Assembly (NCBI RefSeq): GCF_003260275.1
Contig: NZ_QJHB01000009.1
Location: forward strand, 1 to 64,000
DNA: 64,000 nt
Direction of reading: 5' to 3'
Source: Homoserinimonas sp. OAct 916
GTDB taxonomy: Bacteria > Actinomycetota > Actinomycetes > Actinomycetales > Microbacteriaceae
Part shown: one piece after another, positions 37,241 through 47,235 of the stretch
Layout: each line of letters begins with the position of its first letter
Numbering within the stretch: position 1 is the stretch's first letter
The notes under the pieces: generated by a model
Database searches by the model: none
What the model was told of the DNA's origin: nothing
The model's input: only the letters and a program-made list of their open reading frames with translations
Position numbers and translations under genes: made by a program

Positions 37241-37927
37241 GTGACCACACAAGCAACCGAGGCCGAGGCCCCGGCAGCTGTGGTGGAAACCGCCGCTGGT
37301 ACCGCACCGACGACCGAGCCTCGTGAGGCTCGTCGCGGCGGACGTGACCGCAACCAGAGCCGCGACCGTGGCGCTCGCGACGACAAGAACCAGTTCCTGG
37401 AGCGCGTCGTCACGATCAACCGTGTCTCGAAAGTGGTCAAGGGTGGTCGGCGTTTCAGCTTCACCGCCCTGGTCATCGTCGGAGACGGCAATGGCATGGT
37501 CGGGGTCGGCTACGGCAAGGCCCGTGAGGTGCCGACCGCGATCTCCAAGGGTGTCGAAGAGGCGAAGAAGAACTTCTTCCGCGTTCCGCGCATCCTGAAG
37601 ACCATTCCGCACCCCGTGCAGGGTGAAGCGGCTGCCGGTGTGGTGCTCCTGCGCCCCGCCGCAGAGGGTACCGGCGTCATCGCCGGTGGTCCGGTTCGCG
37701 CGGTGCTCGAGTGTGCCGGTATCCACGACGTGCTCAGCAAGTCGCTTGGATCGTCGAACACGATCAACATCGTGCACGCGACCGTCGCCGCACTCAAGCA
37801 GCTCGAAGAGCCGCGTGCCGTCGCCAAGCGCCGCGGTCTCGAGTATGAAGCCGTTGCAACGGAGCGGTTCCTGCGTATCGACGCAGACGCCGCTCGCGCT
37901 GCCGCAAGCGAAAAGACAGGTGCATAA
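37241..37927 (+). CDS. rpsE: 30S ribosomal protein S5
   Basis: A fidelity protein of the decoding region with the core [39 protein letters not shown] and the [14 protein letters not shown]-terminal part. GTG 37241 is preferred because AAGGAG lies 6 nt upstream; GTG 37196, overlapping the rplR stop, would add 15 residues but has no clear SD. About 50 residues before the core are an acidic then RGGRDRN-rich extension typical of Actinobacteria. One-base overlap with rpmD. Confidence 0.96.
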   Translation: MTTQATEAEAPAAVVETAAGTAPTTEPREARRGGRDRNQSRDRGARDDKNQFLERVVTINRVSKVVKGGRRFSFTALVIVGDGNGMVGVGYGKAREVPTAISKGVEEAKKNFFRVPRILKTIPHPVQGEAAAGVVLLRPAAEGTGVIAGGPVRAVLECAGIHDVLSKSLGSSNTINIVHATVAALKQLEEPRAVAKRRGLEYEAVATERFLRIDADAARAAASEKTGA

Positions 37928-38112
37928 TGGCCGCGAATCTGAAGATTACCCAGATCAAGTCCAAAATCAGTGAAAAGCAGAACCAGCGCGACACGCTGCG
38001 GAGCCTCGGGCTTCGTCGCATCGGCATGACCGTCATTCGCGAGAACAACTCGCAGAATCGCGGCTACGTGGCCACCGTCGCTCACCTGGTGAAGGTCGAG
38101 GAGATTGACTAA
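37927..38112 (+). CDS. rpmD: 50S ribosomal protein L30
   Basis: 61 residues: [39 protein letters not shown] and [16 protein letters not shown]. The start is coupled to rpsE and the stop to rplO through TAATG overlaps. Confidence 0.97.
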   Translation: MAANLKITQIKSKISEKQNQRDTLRSLGLRRIGMTVIRENNSQNRGYVATVAHLVKVEEID

Positions 38113-38900
38113 TGGCTGAAGAAACCAAGCCGGACGCCAAGAAGGCGACCGCCGAGAAGGCTGCTGACAAGGCAGCCACCACGAAGGCTGCGCCCGCGAA
38201 GAAGGATGCTGCCAAGGCTGCGCCCAAAGCGAAAGCCACCGAGAAGGCCGCACCCAAGGCGAAGGCTGCCGACAAGGCCGCGACCGACAAGGCTGAGCCG
38301 AAGGCGAAGGCTGCCCCGAAGGCGAAAGCTGCCGACAAGGATGCGAGCGAGAAGGCCGCGCCCAAGGCGAAGGCTGCCGATAAGGATGCGAGCGAGAAGG
38401 CTGCACCCAAGACGAAGGCTGCGCCCAAGGCGAAGGCCAAGGTCGAGCCCGAAGCTCCCCGTGAGCAGGTCTTGAAAGTGCACCACCTTCGCCCGGCCGT
38501 CGGTGCCAAGAAGGCGAAGACGCGAGTCGGCCGTGGTGAGGGATCCAAGGGCAAGACCGCGGGTCGCGGAACCAAGGGCACCAAGGCCCGCTATCAGGTG
38601 CGGCTCGGATTCGAGGGTGGCCAGATGCCGCTGCACATGCGCACGCCGAAACTGCGCGGATTCAAGAACCCGTTCCGCATCTCCTACCAGGTGGTCAACC
38701 TGGACAAGCTGGCCGAGTTGTATCCCGGTGGCGGCGACGTCACGATCGATGATCTGGTCGGCAAGGGTGCGGTTCGTAAGAACGAAAAGGTCAAGATTCT
38801 CGGAAACGGGGAGATTGACGTTAAGCTGAACGTTGCGGTCGACAAGGTCTCGAGCTCAGCAGAGCAGAAGATCGTCGCCGCCGGCGGCTCAATCAAGTAA
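38112..38900 (+). CDS. rplO: 50S ribosomal protein L15 with long N-terminal extension
   Basis: 262 residues, against about 145-150 for typical L15. The L15 core begins at about residue 118 ([20 protein letters not shown]) and has [20 protein letters not shown] and [18 protein letters not shown], so the ribosomal part is complete. The first roughly 115 residues are almost only Ala, Lys, Pro, Asp and Glu, with [15 protein letters not shown] repeated from a 45-bp DNA duplication, resembling histone H1-like or TopA tails. No SD stands nearer the core to suggest a shorter protein, and the TAATG coupling with rpmD supports the long form. Confidence 0.95.
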   Translation: MAEETKPDAKKATAEKAADKAATTKAAPAKKDAAKAAPKAKATEKAAPKAKAADKAATDKAEPKAKAAPKAKAADKDASEKAAPKAKAADKDASEKAAPKTKAAPKAKAKVEPEAPREQVLKVHHLRPAVGAKKAKTRVGRGEGSKGKTAGRGTKGTKARYQVRLGFEGGQMPLHMRTPKLRGFKNPFRISYQVVNLDKLAELYPGGGDVTIDDLVGKGAVRKNEKVKILGNGEIDVKLNVAVDKVSSSAEQKIVAAGGSIK

Positions 38901-38993
38901 TTTTGAACGTCGATCGAACTCGCCCAAACCACCTCGCACCTGCGGGACACGGTTTGCGGCGGGTTCGATCAACGCCATTAACTGGAGGCCTTT

Positions 38994-40316
38994 TTGTTTA
39001 GCGCCATCGCGCGGATCTTTCGCACCCCCGATCTCCGCAAGAAGATCCTCTTCACTGTCTTTGTTGTCGCTTTGTTCCGCTTCGGCTCGTTCATTCCCGC
39101 GCCGTTCGTCAACTTCCAGAACGTCCAACAGTGCCTGGCCAACAGTCAGACCACCTCGGGCCTGTACGACATGGTCAACCTGTTCTCTGGTGGCGCCCTG
39201 CTGCAACTTTCGGTGTTTGCGCTCGGAATCATGCCGTACATCACCGCGGCGATCATCGTGCAACTGTTGCGGGTGGTTATTCCGCACTTCGACACCCTGC
39301 ACAAAGAGGGTCAGTCCGGCCAGGCCAAACTGACCCAGTACACCCGCTACCTCACCATCGCCCTCGCTATTCTGCAGTCGACCACGCTGATCACAGTGGC
39401 CCGCAGCGGCGCACTGTTCGGCAACTCCGGCGGCCCCGAGTGTTCCGCCCTGATCAATGATGACGGTTGGTACACCATCCTTCTCATGGTGATGGCGATG
39501 ACCGCCGGCACCGGCGTCATCATGTGGCTCGGTGAAATGGTCACCGAAAAGGGCGTCGGCAACGGCATGTCCCTGCTGATCTTCACCTCGATCGCGGCGG
39601 CCTTCCCGGGTTCGTTCAGCGCCATCCTGGCCCAGCAGGGCTGGGACATCTTCGTCATCGTGATCGCCGTCGGACTGGTGATCACGGCTCTGGTCGTGTT
39701 CGTCGAACAGTCGCAACGGCGCATCCCTGTGCAGTATGCGAAACGAATGGTCGGCCGACGAACCTACGGCGGCAACAACACGTACATCCCTATCAAGGTC
39801 AACCAGGCCGGTGTGGTGCCGATCATCTTCGCATCCAGCCTGCTGTACCTGCCCGCCCTGATCGCACAGTTCAACCAACCGGCACCCGGTCAGGAACCGG
39901 CCGCCTGGGTGACCTGGATCAACAACACGCTCGTGGGCGGCGATTCGCCGACCTACATGCTCATCTACTTCCTGCTGAACGTCGGGTTCTGTTACTTCTA
40001 TGTCGCGATCACCTTCAACCCCGAAGAGGTCGCCGACAACATGAAGAAGTACGGTGGATTCATCCCCGGCATCCGCGCGGGCCGCCCCACCGCCGAATAC
40101 CTCGAGTATGTGCTCAACCGCGTCACGTTCCCCGGCTCGCTCTACCTCGGTATGGTGGCGCTCATCCCACTGGTTGCCTTCGTGCTCATCGGTGCGAACC
40201 AGAACTTCCCGTTCGGTGGTGCGTCGATCCTGATCGTCGTCGGTGTGGGGTTGGAGACAATCAAGCAGATCGACTCGCAACTGCAACAACGTCACTATGA
40301 AGGACTCCTGCGATGA
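38994..40316 (+). CDS. secY: Preprotein translocase subunit SecY
   Basis: A 440-residue channel protein of the Sec translocon with ten predicted helices. [32 protein letters not shown] (plug/pore region) and the cytoplasmic loop [20 protein letters not shown] are typical. The start is TTG 38994 ([17 protein letters not shown]), supported by TGGAGG 5 nt upstream. It overlaps adk by 4 bp (ATGA). Confidence 0.97.
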   Translation: MFSAIARIFRTPDLRKKILFTVFVVALFRFGSFIPAPFVNFQNVQQCLANSQTTSGLYDMVNLFSGGALLQLSVFALGIMPYITAAIIVQLLRVVIPHFDTLHKEGQSGQAKLTQYTRYLTIALAILQSTTLITVARSGALFGNSGGPECSALINDDGWYTILLMVMAMTAGTGVIMWLGEMVTEKGVGNGMSLLIFTSIAAAFPGSFSAILAQQGWDIFVIVIAVGLVITALVVFVEQSQRRIPVQYAKRMVGRRTYGGNNTYIPIKVNQAGVVPIIFASSLLYLPALIAQFNQPAPGQEPAAWVTWINNTLVGGDSPTYMLIYFLLNVGFCYFYVAITFNPEEVADNMKKYGGFIPGIRAGRPTAEYLEYVLNRVTFPGSLYLGMVALIPLVAFVLIGANQNFPFGGASILIVVGVGLETIKQIDSQLQQRHYEGLLR

Positions 40317-40948
40317 GCCGCCTGTTGATCGTCGGCCCACCCGGAGCCGGCAAGGGAACGCAGGCCGCCCGTCTGGCCGAGACGTTCGGAATCCCCGCGA
40401 TCGCCACCGGCGACATCTTCCGCTTGAACATCAAGAACGAGACCCCGTTGGGCCTCGAAGTGAAGTCGATCGTCGATGCCGGCGACTATGTGCCAGACAC
40501 GCTCACCAACGAACTGGTGAGGAACCGCCTTCACGAGGCGGACGCCCTCGACGGCTTTCTGCTCGACGGCTACCCGCGCACGACCGACCAGGTCAGGTAT
40601 CTGGAAGAGATGCTCGCCGCGCGTGGTCAGAGTGTGGATGCTGTCATCCAATTGGTCGCCGACCGCGAAGAGGTGGTCAGCCGACTGCGCAAGCGCGCGA
40701 TCGAACAGGGTCGGGTCGACGACTCTGAAGAGGCGATCCGCCACCGGCAGGATGTCTTCATGCGGGAAACATCGCCGTTGCTCGCCATCTACGAGGACAA
40801 GGGTCTTCTGGTTCCCGTCGATGGACTCGGCGATCTCGACGAAATCACCGAGCGGATCATGGCGGGCCTCGCCGCCCGTGGCATCACGCCGGATGGGGTC
40901 GCCGATTCCGCTGACTCGCACGCCGCCAATTCCAACCTTGGCTCCTAG
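40313..40948 (+). CDS. adk: Adenylate kinase
   Basis: 211 residues; interconverts ATP + AMP and 2 ADP. P-loop [22 protein letters not shown]-binding GDIFRLNI and LLDGYPRT are present. The LID is the short type (residues around [15 protein letters not shown]), without the zinc-binding extension. A C-terminal tail of about 20 residues is low-complexity Ser/Asp/Ala. Coupled to secY, followed by map after 13 bp. Confidence 0.97.
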   Translation: MSRLLIVGPPGAGKGTQAARLAETFGIPAIATGDIFRLNIKNETPLGLEVKSIVDAGDYVPDTLTNELVRNRLHEADALDGFLLDGYPRTTDQVRYLEEMLAARGQSVDAVIQLVADREEVVSRLRKRAIEQGRVDDSEEAIRHRQDVFMRETSPLLAIYEDKGLLVPVDGLGDLDEITERIMAGLAARGITPDGVADSADSHAANSNLGS

Positions 40949-40961
40949 CGCCGGGTCAGAC

Positions 40962-41807
40962 ATGGGTTTTCGCCGTTCGATCTACAAGTCACCGGCCCAA
41001 CTGAGGCTGATGGTCGCTCCGGGGCTGGCCACCGCTGCGTCCCTGGCCGCTGTGCGTGCCGCGATCAAGCCGGGTGTGACCACGCTCGAGCTCGACGAGA
41101 TCGCAGAGCAGGCGATCCACGCCCACGGTGGCGTCTCCAACTTCAAGATGGTGCCCGGCTACCGAAACACGGTCTGTGCCTCGGTCAACGACGCGGTGGT
41201 GCACGGCATTCCGAACGACGTGCGGCTTGCCGCAGGTGACATCGTTTCGATCGACAGTGGTGCTGAGATCGACGGATGGAACGGCGACTCCGCCATCACC
41301 GTGGTGATTCCGGATCCGGCCAGACCGGAACTGGTTGCCGAACGCGAACGTCTGTCCGAAGTGACCCGCATGTCGCTGTGGCACGGGATCGCCCGGCTCG
41401 CCCGCGCCACGCACTTGAACGAGGTGGGCGAGGCCATCCAGGATTACGTCGAGGCGAACCCGCCTGCCGGCGGCGGAGAGTATGGCATCCTGACCGAATA
41501 CATCGGGCACGGCATCGGCCGGAGCATGCACGAGGAGCCGCCGGTGTTCAACTACCGGGTGCGCCCGAAGGGGCCCGAGGTGAAGCCCGGTCTGGTAGTG
41601 GCGATCGAGCCGATGATCGTGGGCGGCACGACCGACACGTACGTCGGAGACGATGACTGGACGGTTTTCACCTCGGACAAGGCATCCGCCGCGCACTGGG
41701 AGCACTCGGTCGCCGTGCACAAAGACGGAATCTGGGTGCTGACGGCGCCCGACGGCGGTGCTGCCGACCTTGCACCGCTCGGCGTGGTTCCCGTACCAAT
41801 CGCCTGA
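40962..41807 (+). CDS. map: Methionine aminopeptidase, type I
   Basis: 281 residues; removes the initiator methionine. Ligands are in the standard places: HGIPND histidine, DSGAEIDGWNGDSA aspartates, the GHGIGRSMHEEP histidine, IEPMIVGG and HWEHSV glutamates. The family N terminus MGFRRSIYKSPAQL begins at ATG 40962; the frame is open further back inside adk but without similarity. It is the last gene of the S10-spc block and nearly abuts (13 bp) the convergent lipoprotein gene. Confidence 0.97.
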   Translation: MGFRRSIYKSPAQLRLMVAPGLATAASLAAVRAAIKPGVTTLELDEIAEQAIHAHGGVSNFKMVPGYRNTVCASVNDAVVHGIPNDVRLAAGDIVSIDSGAEIDGWNGDSAITVVIPDPARPELVAERERLSEVTRMSLWHGIARLARATHLNEVGEAIQDYVEANPPAGGGEYGILTEYIGHGIGRSMHEEPPVFNYRVRPKGPEVKPGLVVAIEPMIVGGTTDTYVGDDDWTVFTSDKASAAHWEHSVAVHKDGIWVLTAPDGGAADLAPLGVVPVPIA

Positions 41808-41820
41808 TTCTTTCCTGCGA

Positions 41821-43563
41821 TCACTGGTAGGTGATCAGGTTCGGCGTGGGGCGCACGCCGCTCATGGTCTCCTCGGGCGTGAGCATGGGGTGGTCCTCGT
41901 CGATGAAGTTCTTCCAACCCCAGAACGCCCCGGGTGGGGCATCCACGTGCAACGCCCGCCACGTCTCCTGCTTGGCCGGCTGGCTGCCCTGCCCGTCGGC
42001 GTGGATGACCGTGGCCAATTCGGGGCGGCTCATGTCGATGGTCGACCTGTCTTGAAGCATCTTCAGACTGAACTGGTGCAGGACGAAAAGCTTCTGGGGC
42101 AACTGGTTGTCCCGGGTCAGATCGGCCAGCCACTCGCTGACCTGGTCGACCTCGGCGGCGCTGACCTGCCCGATCTGCTTCAGCGGAACCTCTTTCGGCT
42201 TCAGCCGCCACTCGGGGTCGAGCGCCAGACCCACATTCGGCAACATCAACACCTTCTGGTACTGCTTGGCCTGGCTCAGAAAGTCGCTGCGGCCGGGCTG
42301 CAGGTCGACCACCACCGCGAACCCGGCATCGTCGGCCGCCTGGGCCCAGTGGAAGATCGTGTCAACATCCAATTCGTTCGAGTAATTGCCGTCACCCCCG
42401 GCCTGCGCCGCGGCGACCGTGGCGATGATCTCGAAAGCGGGCACCACCGTCGTGTCGGTCAATGCGCGGTACGGCGCAGCCATCGTCTCCGCCCGCTTCA
42501 ACGACGCGGCGAGGTCCTGCTCGCCGAGTACGCCGAGCGCCGATGTCACGGGCGTGCCGTAAAGGCCGACCAGGGTGTGCCCGGGGAACCACTGGCCGCC
42601 GCCGCCGGGTAGTTGCCGCCCGGAAGACGCGACCTCGAACTTCCAGGGCAGCGCCATCCCCCCGGCCGCGTCAGCGGCAAACACATCGCCGATTGCGAGC
42701 AGGTGTGTCGCCCGGTCCTTGCGGACAGCGGTCATCACTGTTGCGGTCAGCAGCGGGTCGTCTGCTGTCGACACGTGCGCCTGGCCACCGGCCGCCCGGG
42801 CGGTGGCTTGGGCGGCGATCAGCGCCGGGGAGTCGTCGGAGACCGCGGTGAGCCCGGTCACGCCGGCGCCTCGTTGCCCGGGCCAGTCCTCGACGAACCC
42901 GTTTACAGCCTGGGGGATGGTGTCGAGTTGGTGCACCTCGCGCGCCTGCCCGGTGAGTTGCTTGGTCCAGTCAGCCGCCCAGGGGTGCGCGCGATCGTCG
43001 GCTGGATCGTTCGTGCCCACAGTGGCGACCTGCTCCACCTGCAATCGGTCCAACTCTGCGCGGAGGGCCGTGAACTCTGCCTCGGTGGAGTCGGCGTGCG
43101 CGGAGCTCTCGGCCGGGGGACTCGGCGCGGGGGAGGGAGTCATCGTCGGCTGCTGAGTCGGTTCGGGGCTGGCGGAAGAGTTTGCACCGGCCGTGGCAGC
43201 CGGGGGCGCGGGTCCGACGAGTACCGGCACCCCGAGGGCCACCGCGCCCACTGCGGCCAGTTCGGCGGCCTGGTCGTCACCGGCGGGCACCACGAACGCC
43301 ACTGGTGCACTGCTGAACAGGGTTGCACTCACGGCGAGGGACGCAGTGATGGGGTCGGCCGAGTCCACGACGGTGACCTCGTCGGCAGGCAGCGCCACGC
43401 GTGCGGGAGTGGGAAGATCTGGGGCCGGGCTTGAGGAGGTGCCGGCGCCTGGTACTGGTGCGGCCACCGGGGCCCAATTGGTGCAGCCGGCGAGCGTGAC
43501 GAGCACCGCAACGGCCAGTGCGCCGCGTGCCACCAAGCGATGAATGCGCAGGTTCCTCATCAT
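41821..43563 (-). CDS. Uncharacterised actinobacterial lipoprotein (580 aa)
   Basis: The signal peptide ends in the lipobox VTLAGC (Cys at about residue 27), so the protein is exported and lipid-anchored. An N-terminal alpha/beta region (ADEVTVVDSADPITASLAVS, AAVGAVALGVPVLVGP) resembles cell-wall-binding-repeat-2-like folds. A Pro/Ser/Thr linker follows, and a C-terminal roughly 300-residue domain with VPAFEIIATVAAAQAG, FAVVVDLQPGRSDFL and ATVIHADGQ suggests a TIM-barrel-like fold. I do not recognise an enzyme family with confidence. It is transcribed against map and divergently from marR. Confidence 0.65.
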   Translation of the reverse strand: MMRNLRIHRLVARGALAVAVLVTLAGCTNWAPVAAPVPGAGTSSSPAPDLPTPARVALPADEVTVVDSADPITASLAVSATLFSSAPVAFVVPAGDDQAAELAAVGAVALGVPVLVGPAPPAATAGANSSASPEPTQQPTMTPSPAPSPPAESSAHADSTEAEFTALRAELDRLQVEQVATVGTNDPADDRAHPWAADWTKQLTGQAREVHQLDTIPQAVNGFVEDWPGQRGAGVTGLTAVSDDSPALIAAQATARAAGGQAHVSTADDPLLTATVMTAVRKDRATHLLAIGDVFAADAAGGMALPWKFEVASSGRQLPGGGGQWFPGHTLVGLYGTPVTSALGVLGEQDLAASLKRAETMAAPYRALTDTTVVPAFEIIATVAAAQAGGDGNYSNELDVDTIFHWAQAADDAGFAVVVDLQPGRSDFLSQAKQYQKVLMLPNVGLALDPEWRLKPKEVPLKQIGQVSAAEVDQVSEWLADLTRDNQLPQKLFVLHQFSLKMLQDRSTIDMSRPELATVIHADGQGSQPAKQETWRALHVDAPPGAFWGWKNFIDEDHPMLTPEETMSGVRPTPNLITYQ

Positions 43564-43639
43564 CCCGCCACGATACGGGACCCGACTGGACGTCTACGGA
43601 CACCCGCGGGAAGCGGGACGATTCGGCCGCGCAGTAGCG

Positions 43640-43663
43640 ATACATAGCTCAGCTATGTATAAT
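43640..43663 (+). promoter_or_regulatory. MarR operator overlapping a perfect -10 box
   Basis: ATACATAGC TCA GCTATGTAT (43640-43660) is a perfect 9-bp inverted repeat with a 3-nt spacer. Its right arm runs into TATAAT (43658-43663), the consensus -10 box, and ATG 43670 follows after 6 nt. Binding of MarR would block the promoter, the classical autorepression arrangement. Confidence 0.8.
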
Positions 43664-43669
43664 AATGTG

Positions 43670-44164
43670 ATGACCGCAATACTCCACGAGCACCAGAAAA
43701 TCGAAACCGAACACCTTCTTGCCGATCTCCTCGTAGCCGCAAACCGGCTCACGCGGGTGGCGGCCTCCGCCACCGGGGACTCGACGTCGCCTGCAATCTG
43801 GCGCACGCTCAGTGTTCTGGACAACCACGGGCCGATGCGGCTGGGGGAGTTGGCGACCGAGACACGCATCTCGCAGCCGACCGCGACCAAGATCGTGCAG
43901 AACCTCAACGAGCTCGAGTGGATCAAACGAATCCAGGACCCGCACGACGCCCGTGTGCGCACTCTGGCAGTCGCGCCCAAGGGAGCCCAGGCGCTGAAGG
44001 ACTGGAAGCAGCGACTGGGGCACGCTCTCACACCGCTGTTCGGTGACCTCTCCACCGCCGAGTGGGGCCACGTGAAGGCGACCGTTGACCTGATCCGTCA
44101 GCGGGTGCGGATGAGTGAACAAGGAGAAACCACAATCGGAGACCGTTCGGAGCGCGGAGAATGA
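43670..44164 (+). CDS. MarR-family transcriptional regulator
   Basis: 164 residues with a winged helix: PMRLGELATETRISQPTATK as helix-turn-helix and DPHDARVRTLAV as the wing. MarR proteins bind palindromes as dimers and release them on ligand binding. The frame is open from 43544, but that would read through the operator and promoter; ATG 43670 lies exactly where a leaderless mRNA from TATAAT would begin, so it is chosen (GTG 43667 is adjacent). It overlaps the MFS gene by 4 bp (ATGA) and probably controls it. Confidence 0.92.
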   Translation: MTAILHEHQKIETEHLLADLLVAANRLTRVAASATGDSTSPAIWRTLSVLDNHGPMRLGELATETRISQPTATKIVQNLNELEWIKRIQDPHDARVRTLAVAPKGAQALKDWKQRLGHALTPLFGDLSTAEWGHVKATVDLIRQRVRMSEQGETTIGDRSERGE

Positions 44165-45411
44165 GCGGGCCGCGGGCCACAGCTGAGCCGGGCCGCTCAT
44201 CTTCTGCGTCGATCCTGCATCAACCGAAAGCGGTCTGGGCGGTGGCGGCCGCCTCTGTCGTCGCGTTCATGGGGATCGGTCTCGTCGACCCGATCCTGCC
44301 GGCCATCGCCGAAAGCCTGAACGCCACCCCCACCCAGACCGAGTTGCTGTTCACCAGCTACCTGCTGGTCACCGGCGTGGCCATGTTCTTCACCAGTTGG
44401 CTCTCCAGCCGTATCGGCGCAAAGAAGACGCTGATGATCGGCCTGGCCCTGATCGTCTTGTTCGCGTTCGCGGCGGGGATGGCCCCGAGCGTCGAAGCGA
44501 TCATCGGCTTTCGTGCCGGGTGGGGGCTCGGCAACGCGCTGTTCATCTCGACCGCCCTCGCGACCATCGTGGGTGCGGCCAGCGGCGGACGGGCAGAAGC
44601 CATCATTCTCTACGAGGCCGCGCTCGGCCTCGGCATCGCTGTCGGGCCGCTTCTCGGGGGCCTGCTCGGGTCGTGGGCCTGGCAGGGTCCGTTCTTCGGC
44701 ACCGCGATCCTCATGGCCGTCGGCCTCATCGCGATCGCCGTATTCTTGAAAACTGACGGTGCGCGGCCCACGCCGACCGCCCTGACAGCCCCGCTCAAGG
44801 CGCTGCGCATCCCCGCATTGGGCGTGCTGGCGACCGCGGCCCTGTTCTACAACATCGGATTCTTCGTTCTTCTGGCCTACACCCCGTTCCCGCTCGGCCT
44901 GGATGCCATGGGGCTCGGATTCACCTTCTTCGGCTGGGGTGTCGGCCTTGCCGTCACCAGCGTCTTCGTGGCCCCTCTCCTGACCGCCCGGATGCCGGCA
45001 CGCCGGGTGCTTGCACTGATGCTGCCACTTTTGGCAGCCGACCTCATAGCGGCGGGGCTCCTCATCAACTCGACCGTCGGGCTGATTATCTGCGTGATCT
45101 TCGGGGGACTCGTCCTCGGCGTTCTGAACACGGTCTTCACGGAGTCGGTGATGAGCTCCACCGACCTGCCCCACTCGGTCGCGTCCAGCGCCTACTCCGG
45201 AGTGCGCTTTCTGGGCGGGGCGATCGCGCCCCCGGCGGCAGCCCTCATCGCGGTGTGGCTTGCGCCGCAAGCGGCATACTACTTCGGGGCTGGGGCGGTC
45301 GTGGTGGCATTGATCGTCATCCTCGCCGGAAATCGCGTGCTCGCCCGCGTACAGATCGAACCAGAGGATGACTACGAGAAGGCCCAGATGCTGACCGCAG
45401 CTGATGCCTGA
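44161..45411 (+). CDS. MFS transporter (DHA1-type drug efflux)
   Basis: 416 residues with about 12 hydrophobic segments. MGIGLVDPILPAIAESLNAT in helix 1, the loop LSSRIGAKKTLMIGL between helices 2 and 3 (motif A region) and the ALGLGIAVGPLLGGLLGSWA motif C in helix 5 mark a proton-driven antiporter of the drug-efflux type. The substrate is unknown. It is coupled to the marR gene, which suggests induction by its own substrate. The pair interrupts the usual map-infA neighbourhood. Confidence 0.9.
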   Translation: MSGPRATAEPGRSSSASILHQPKAVWAVAAASVVAFMGIGLVDPILPAIAESLNATPTQTELLFTSYLLVTGVAMFFTSWLSSRIGAKKTLMIGLALIVLFAFAAGMAPSVEAIIGFRAGWGLGNALFISTALATIVGAASGGRAEAIILYEAALGLGIAVGPLLGGLLGSWAWQGPFFGTAILMAVGLIAIAVFLKTDGARPTPTALTAPLKALRIPALGVLATAALFYNIGFFVLLAYTPFPLGLDAMGLGFTFFGWGVGLAVTSVFVAPLLTARMPARRVLALMLPLLAADLIAAGLLINSTVGLIICVIFGGLVLGVLNTVFTESVMSSTDLPHSVASSAYSGVRFLGGAIAPPAAALIAVWLAPQAAYYFGAGAVVVALIVILAGNRVLARVQIEPEDDYEKAQMLTAADA

Positions 45412-45498
45412 TCGCGGCCGGGTTCCGAAGGATACGCCGGTTGTGGCGGCGTCAGCGGTGTCGCCGCCGGCGGGTTGGAGATTCACGTGGAGCCGGAG

Positions 45499-45528
45499 TT
45501 GGCAATCGGACGATTAATCCCATAAGAT
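45499..45528 (+). promoter_or_regulatory. Promoter of the infA-rplQ operon
   Basis: TTGGCA (45499-45504), an 18-nt spacer and TAAGAT (45523-45528), about 110 nt before infA. A second TTGACC starts at 45528. Confidence 0.6.
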
Positions 45529-45646
45529 TGACCCTTGGTGTTTTGTGCACGTTTTCGTGCGCGCGAATCCCGCCCAATGGGCGCTTCTTCGGGCACCGAC
45601 AATCCACGCATGACCAGCAGACAATACTAATAGCGACAGTGAGGCT

Positions 45647-45868
45647 ATGGCCAAAAAAGACGGTGTCATCGAAATTGAGGGCGCAGTGGTCGAAGCTCTG
45701 CCCAACGCGATGTTTCGCGTTGAGCTGACTAACGGACACAGGGTTCTTGCCACCATTTCCGGCAAGATGCGTCAGCACTACATCCGAATCCTTCCGGAGG
45801 ACCGGGTGATCGTGGAGCTGAGCCCTTACGACCTGACCCGTGGCCGGATCGTCTACCGCTACAAGTAA
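45647..45868 (+). CDS. infA: Translation initiation factor IF-1
   Basis: A 73-residue OB-fold protein: [40 protein letters not shown] and [11 protein letters not shown]. It occupies the A site during initiation. ATG 45647 follows GTGAGGCT. First gene of the alpha-type operon. Confidence 0.98.
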   Translation: MAKKDGVIEIEGAVVEALPNAMFRVELTNGHRVLATISGKMRQHYIRILPEDRVIVELSPYDLTRGRIVYRYK

Positions 45869-45950
45869 CGACTGCTGCACAAGTAACGACCGGGCAGCCG
45901 CTTTCACGCGAGCCTGTGCCGGAACGACGACAGCGAAATAAGGACACACA

Positions 45951-46064
45951 ATGAAGGTCAACCCCAGCGTCAAGCCGATCTGCGAGAAGTGCAAGGTCAT
46001 CCGTCGCAACGGCCGCGTCATGGTCATCTGCGAGAACCCGCGTCACAAGCAGCGCCAGGGCTAG
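45951..46064 (+). CDS. rpmJ: 50S ribosomal protein L36
   Basis: 37 residues, [20 protein letters not shown] ending NPRHKQRQG. Cys11, Cys14, Cys27 and His32 form the zinc site, so this is the zinc-binding (C+) form. ATAAGGACACACA precedes the ATG. The gene is too short to stand out as an open frame but is unmistakable. Confidence 0.98.
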   Translation: MKVNPSVKPICEKCKVIRRNGRVMVICENPRHKQRQG

Positions 46065-46240
46065 AAGCATCCGGCGCGCGCACGCACGGCGGTGTGCGCA
46101 ACACAGATTCAACGAGAAGTACAACTAAAAATCGTGGCGTAAGAACGTGCTCGGCCTCAGGGCCGGGCGGGGGACACCACCGGAAGAGGCCGGTGCCAGC
46201 GTCACGACAGACCTCTGAAACAAAAACAGGAGAAGCCGCC

Positions 46241-46615
46241 ATGGCACGTCTAGCAGGCGTAGACATTCCACGCGATAAGCGCGTGGAGGTCGCACTGACA
46301 TATATCTACGGCGTCGGCCGCACGAGAGCCCTCAAGACTCTCGCCGACACCGGCATCAGCGGAGAAATCCGCGTCAAGGACCTGACCGATGACCAGCTCA
46401 TCGCGCTCCGGGATCACATCGAAGGCAACTACAAGGTAGAGGGTGACCTTCGCCGTGAGGTTGCCGCCGACATTCGCCGCAAGGTCGAGATCGGCAGCTA
46501 CCAGGGCATCCGTCACCGCCGTGGCCTGCCCGTACACGGGCAGCGCACCAAAACCAACGCTCGCACCCGCAAGGGCCCGAAGCGCACCGTAGCCGGCAAG
46601 AAGAAGGCCCGCTAG
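46241..46615 (+). CDS. rpsM: 30S ribosomal protein S13
   Basis: 124 residues: [20 protein letters not shown] at the start, [17 protein letters not shown], and the basic end [19 protein letters not shown]. It contacts P-site tRNA and the large subunit. The start has AGGAGAAGCCGCC; the open frame reaches back to 45989, but only this ATG gives the family N terminus. Confidence 0.98.
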   Translation: MARLAGVDIPRDKRVEVALTYIYGVGRTRALKTLADTGISGEIRVKDLTDDQLIALRDHIEGNYKVEGDLRREVAADIRRKVEIGSYQGIRHRRGLPVHGQRTKTNARTRKGPKRTVAGKKKAR

Positions 46616-46658
46616 GCCAACGCCTAGCCGCCAACGCCTTTAGGATTCAGGAGAAATC

Positions 46659-47057
46659 ATGGCAACACCAAAATCGGTCGCGCGCAAGCCTCGCCGTAAA
46701 GACAAGAAGAACGTGGCAGTGGGCCAGGCCCACATCAAGTCGACGTTCAACAACACCATCGTCACCATCACCGACCCCACCGGGGCTGTGCTCAGCTGGT
46801 CGTCCTCCGGGGTCGTCGGCTTCAAGGGTTCGCGCAAGTCGACCCCGTACGCCGCGCAGATGTCGGCTGAGGCCGCTGCCCGCCAGGCGCAGGAGCACGG
46901 TGTCAAGAAGGTCGACGTGTTCGTGAAGGGACCGGGTTCCGGTCGCGAAACCGCGATCCGCTCACTCCAGGCCGCGGGCCTCGAGGTCGGCAGCATCAAC
47001 GACGTGACGCCGCAGGCGCACAACGGATGCCGCCCGCCGAAGCGTCGCCGCGTCTAA
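46659..47057 (+). CDS. rpsK: 30S ribosomal protein S11
   Basis: 132 residues with [38 protein letters not shown] and the C-terminal [15 protein letters not shown]. It forms the platform near the mRNA exit. CAGGAGAAATC precedes the ATG. Confidence 0.98.
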   Translation: MATPKSVARKPRRKDKKNVAVGQAHIKSTFNNTIVTITDPTGAVLSWSSSGVVGFKGSRKSTPYAAQMSAEAAARQAQEHGVKKVDVFVKGPGSGRETAIRSLQAAGLEVGSINDVTPQAHNGCRPPKRRRV

Positions 47058-47235
47058 GTATCCGCTGACGGGCGCGACGAGGGCGCGAGACACACAGTCT
47101 CGCCCCACGCCGCGCCGGTCGCGCGGGACGGAGGCGACCTCGGGTCGCCGATGAATCCCGACACGCTCTTACACAACTCAATACCTCGCTCACGAAAATG
47201 TCATATAGCGGACATTTCGCCGAAAGGAATCAACA

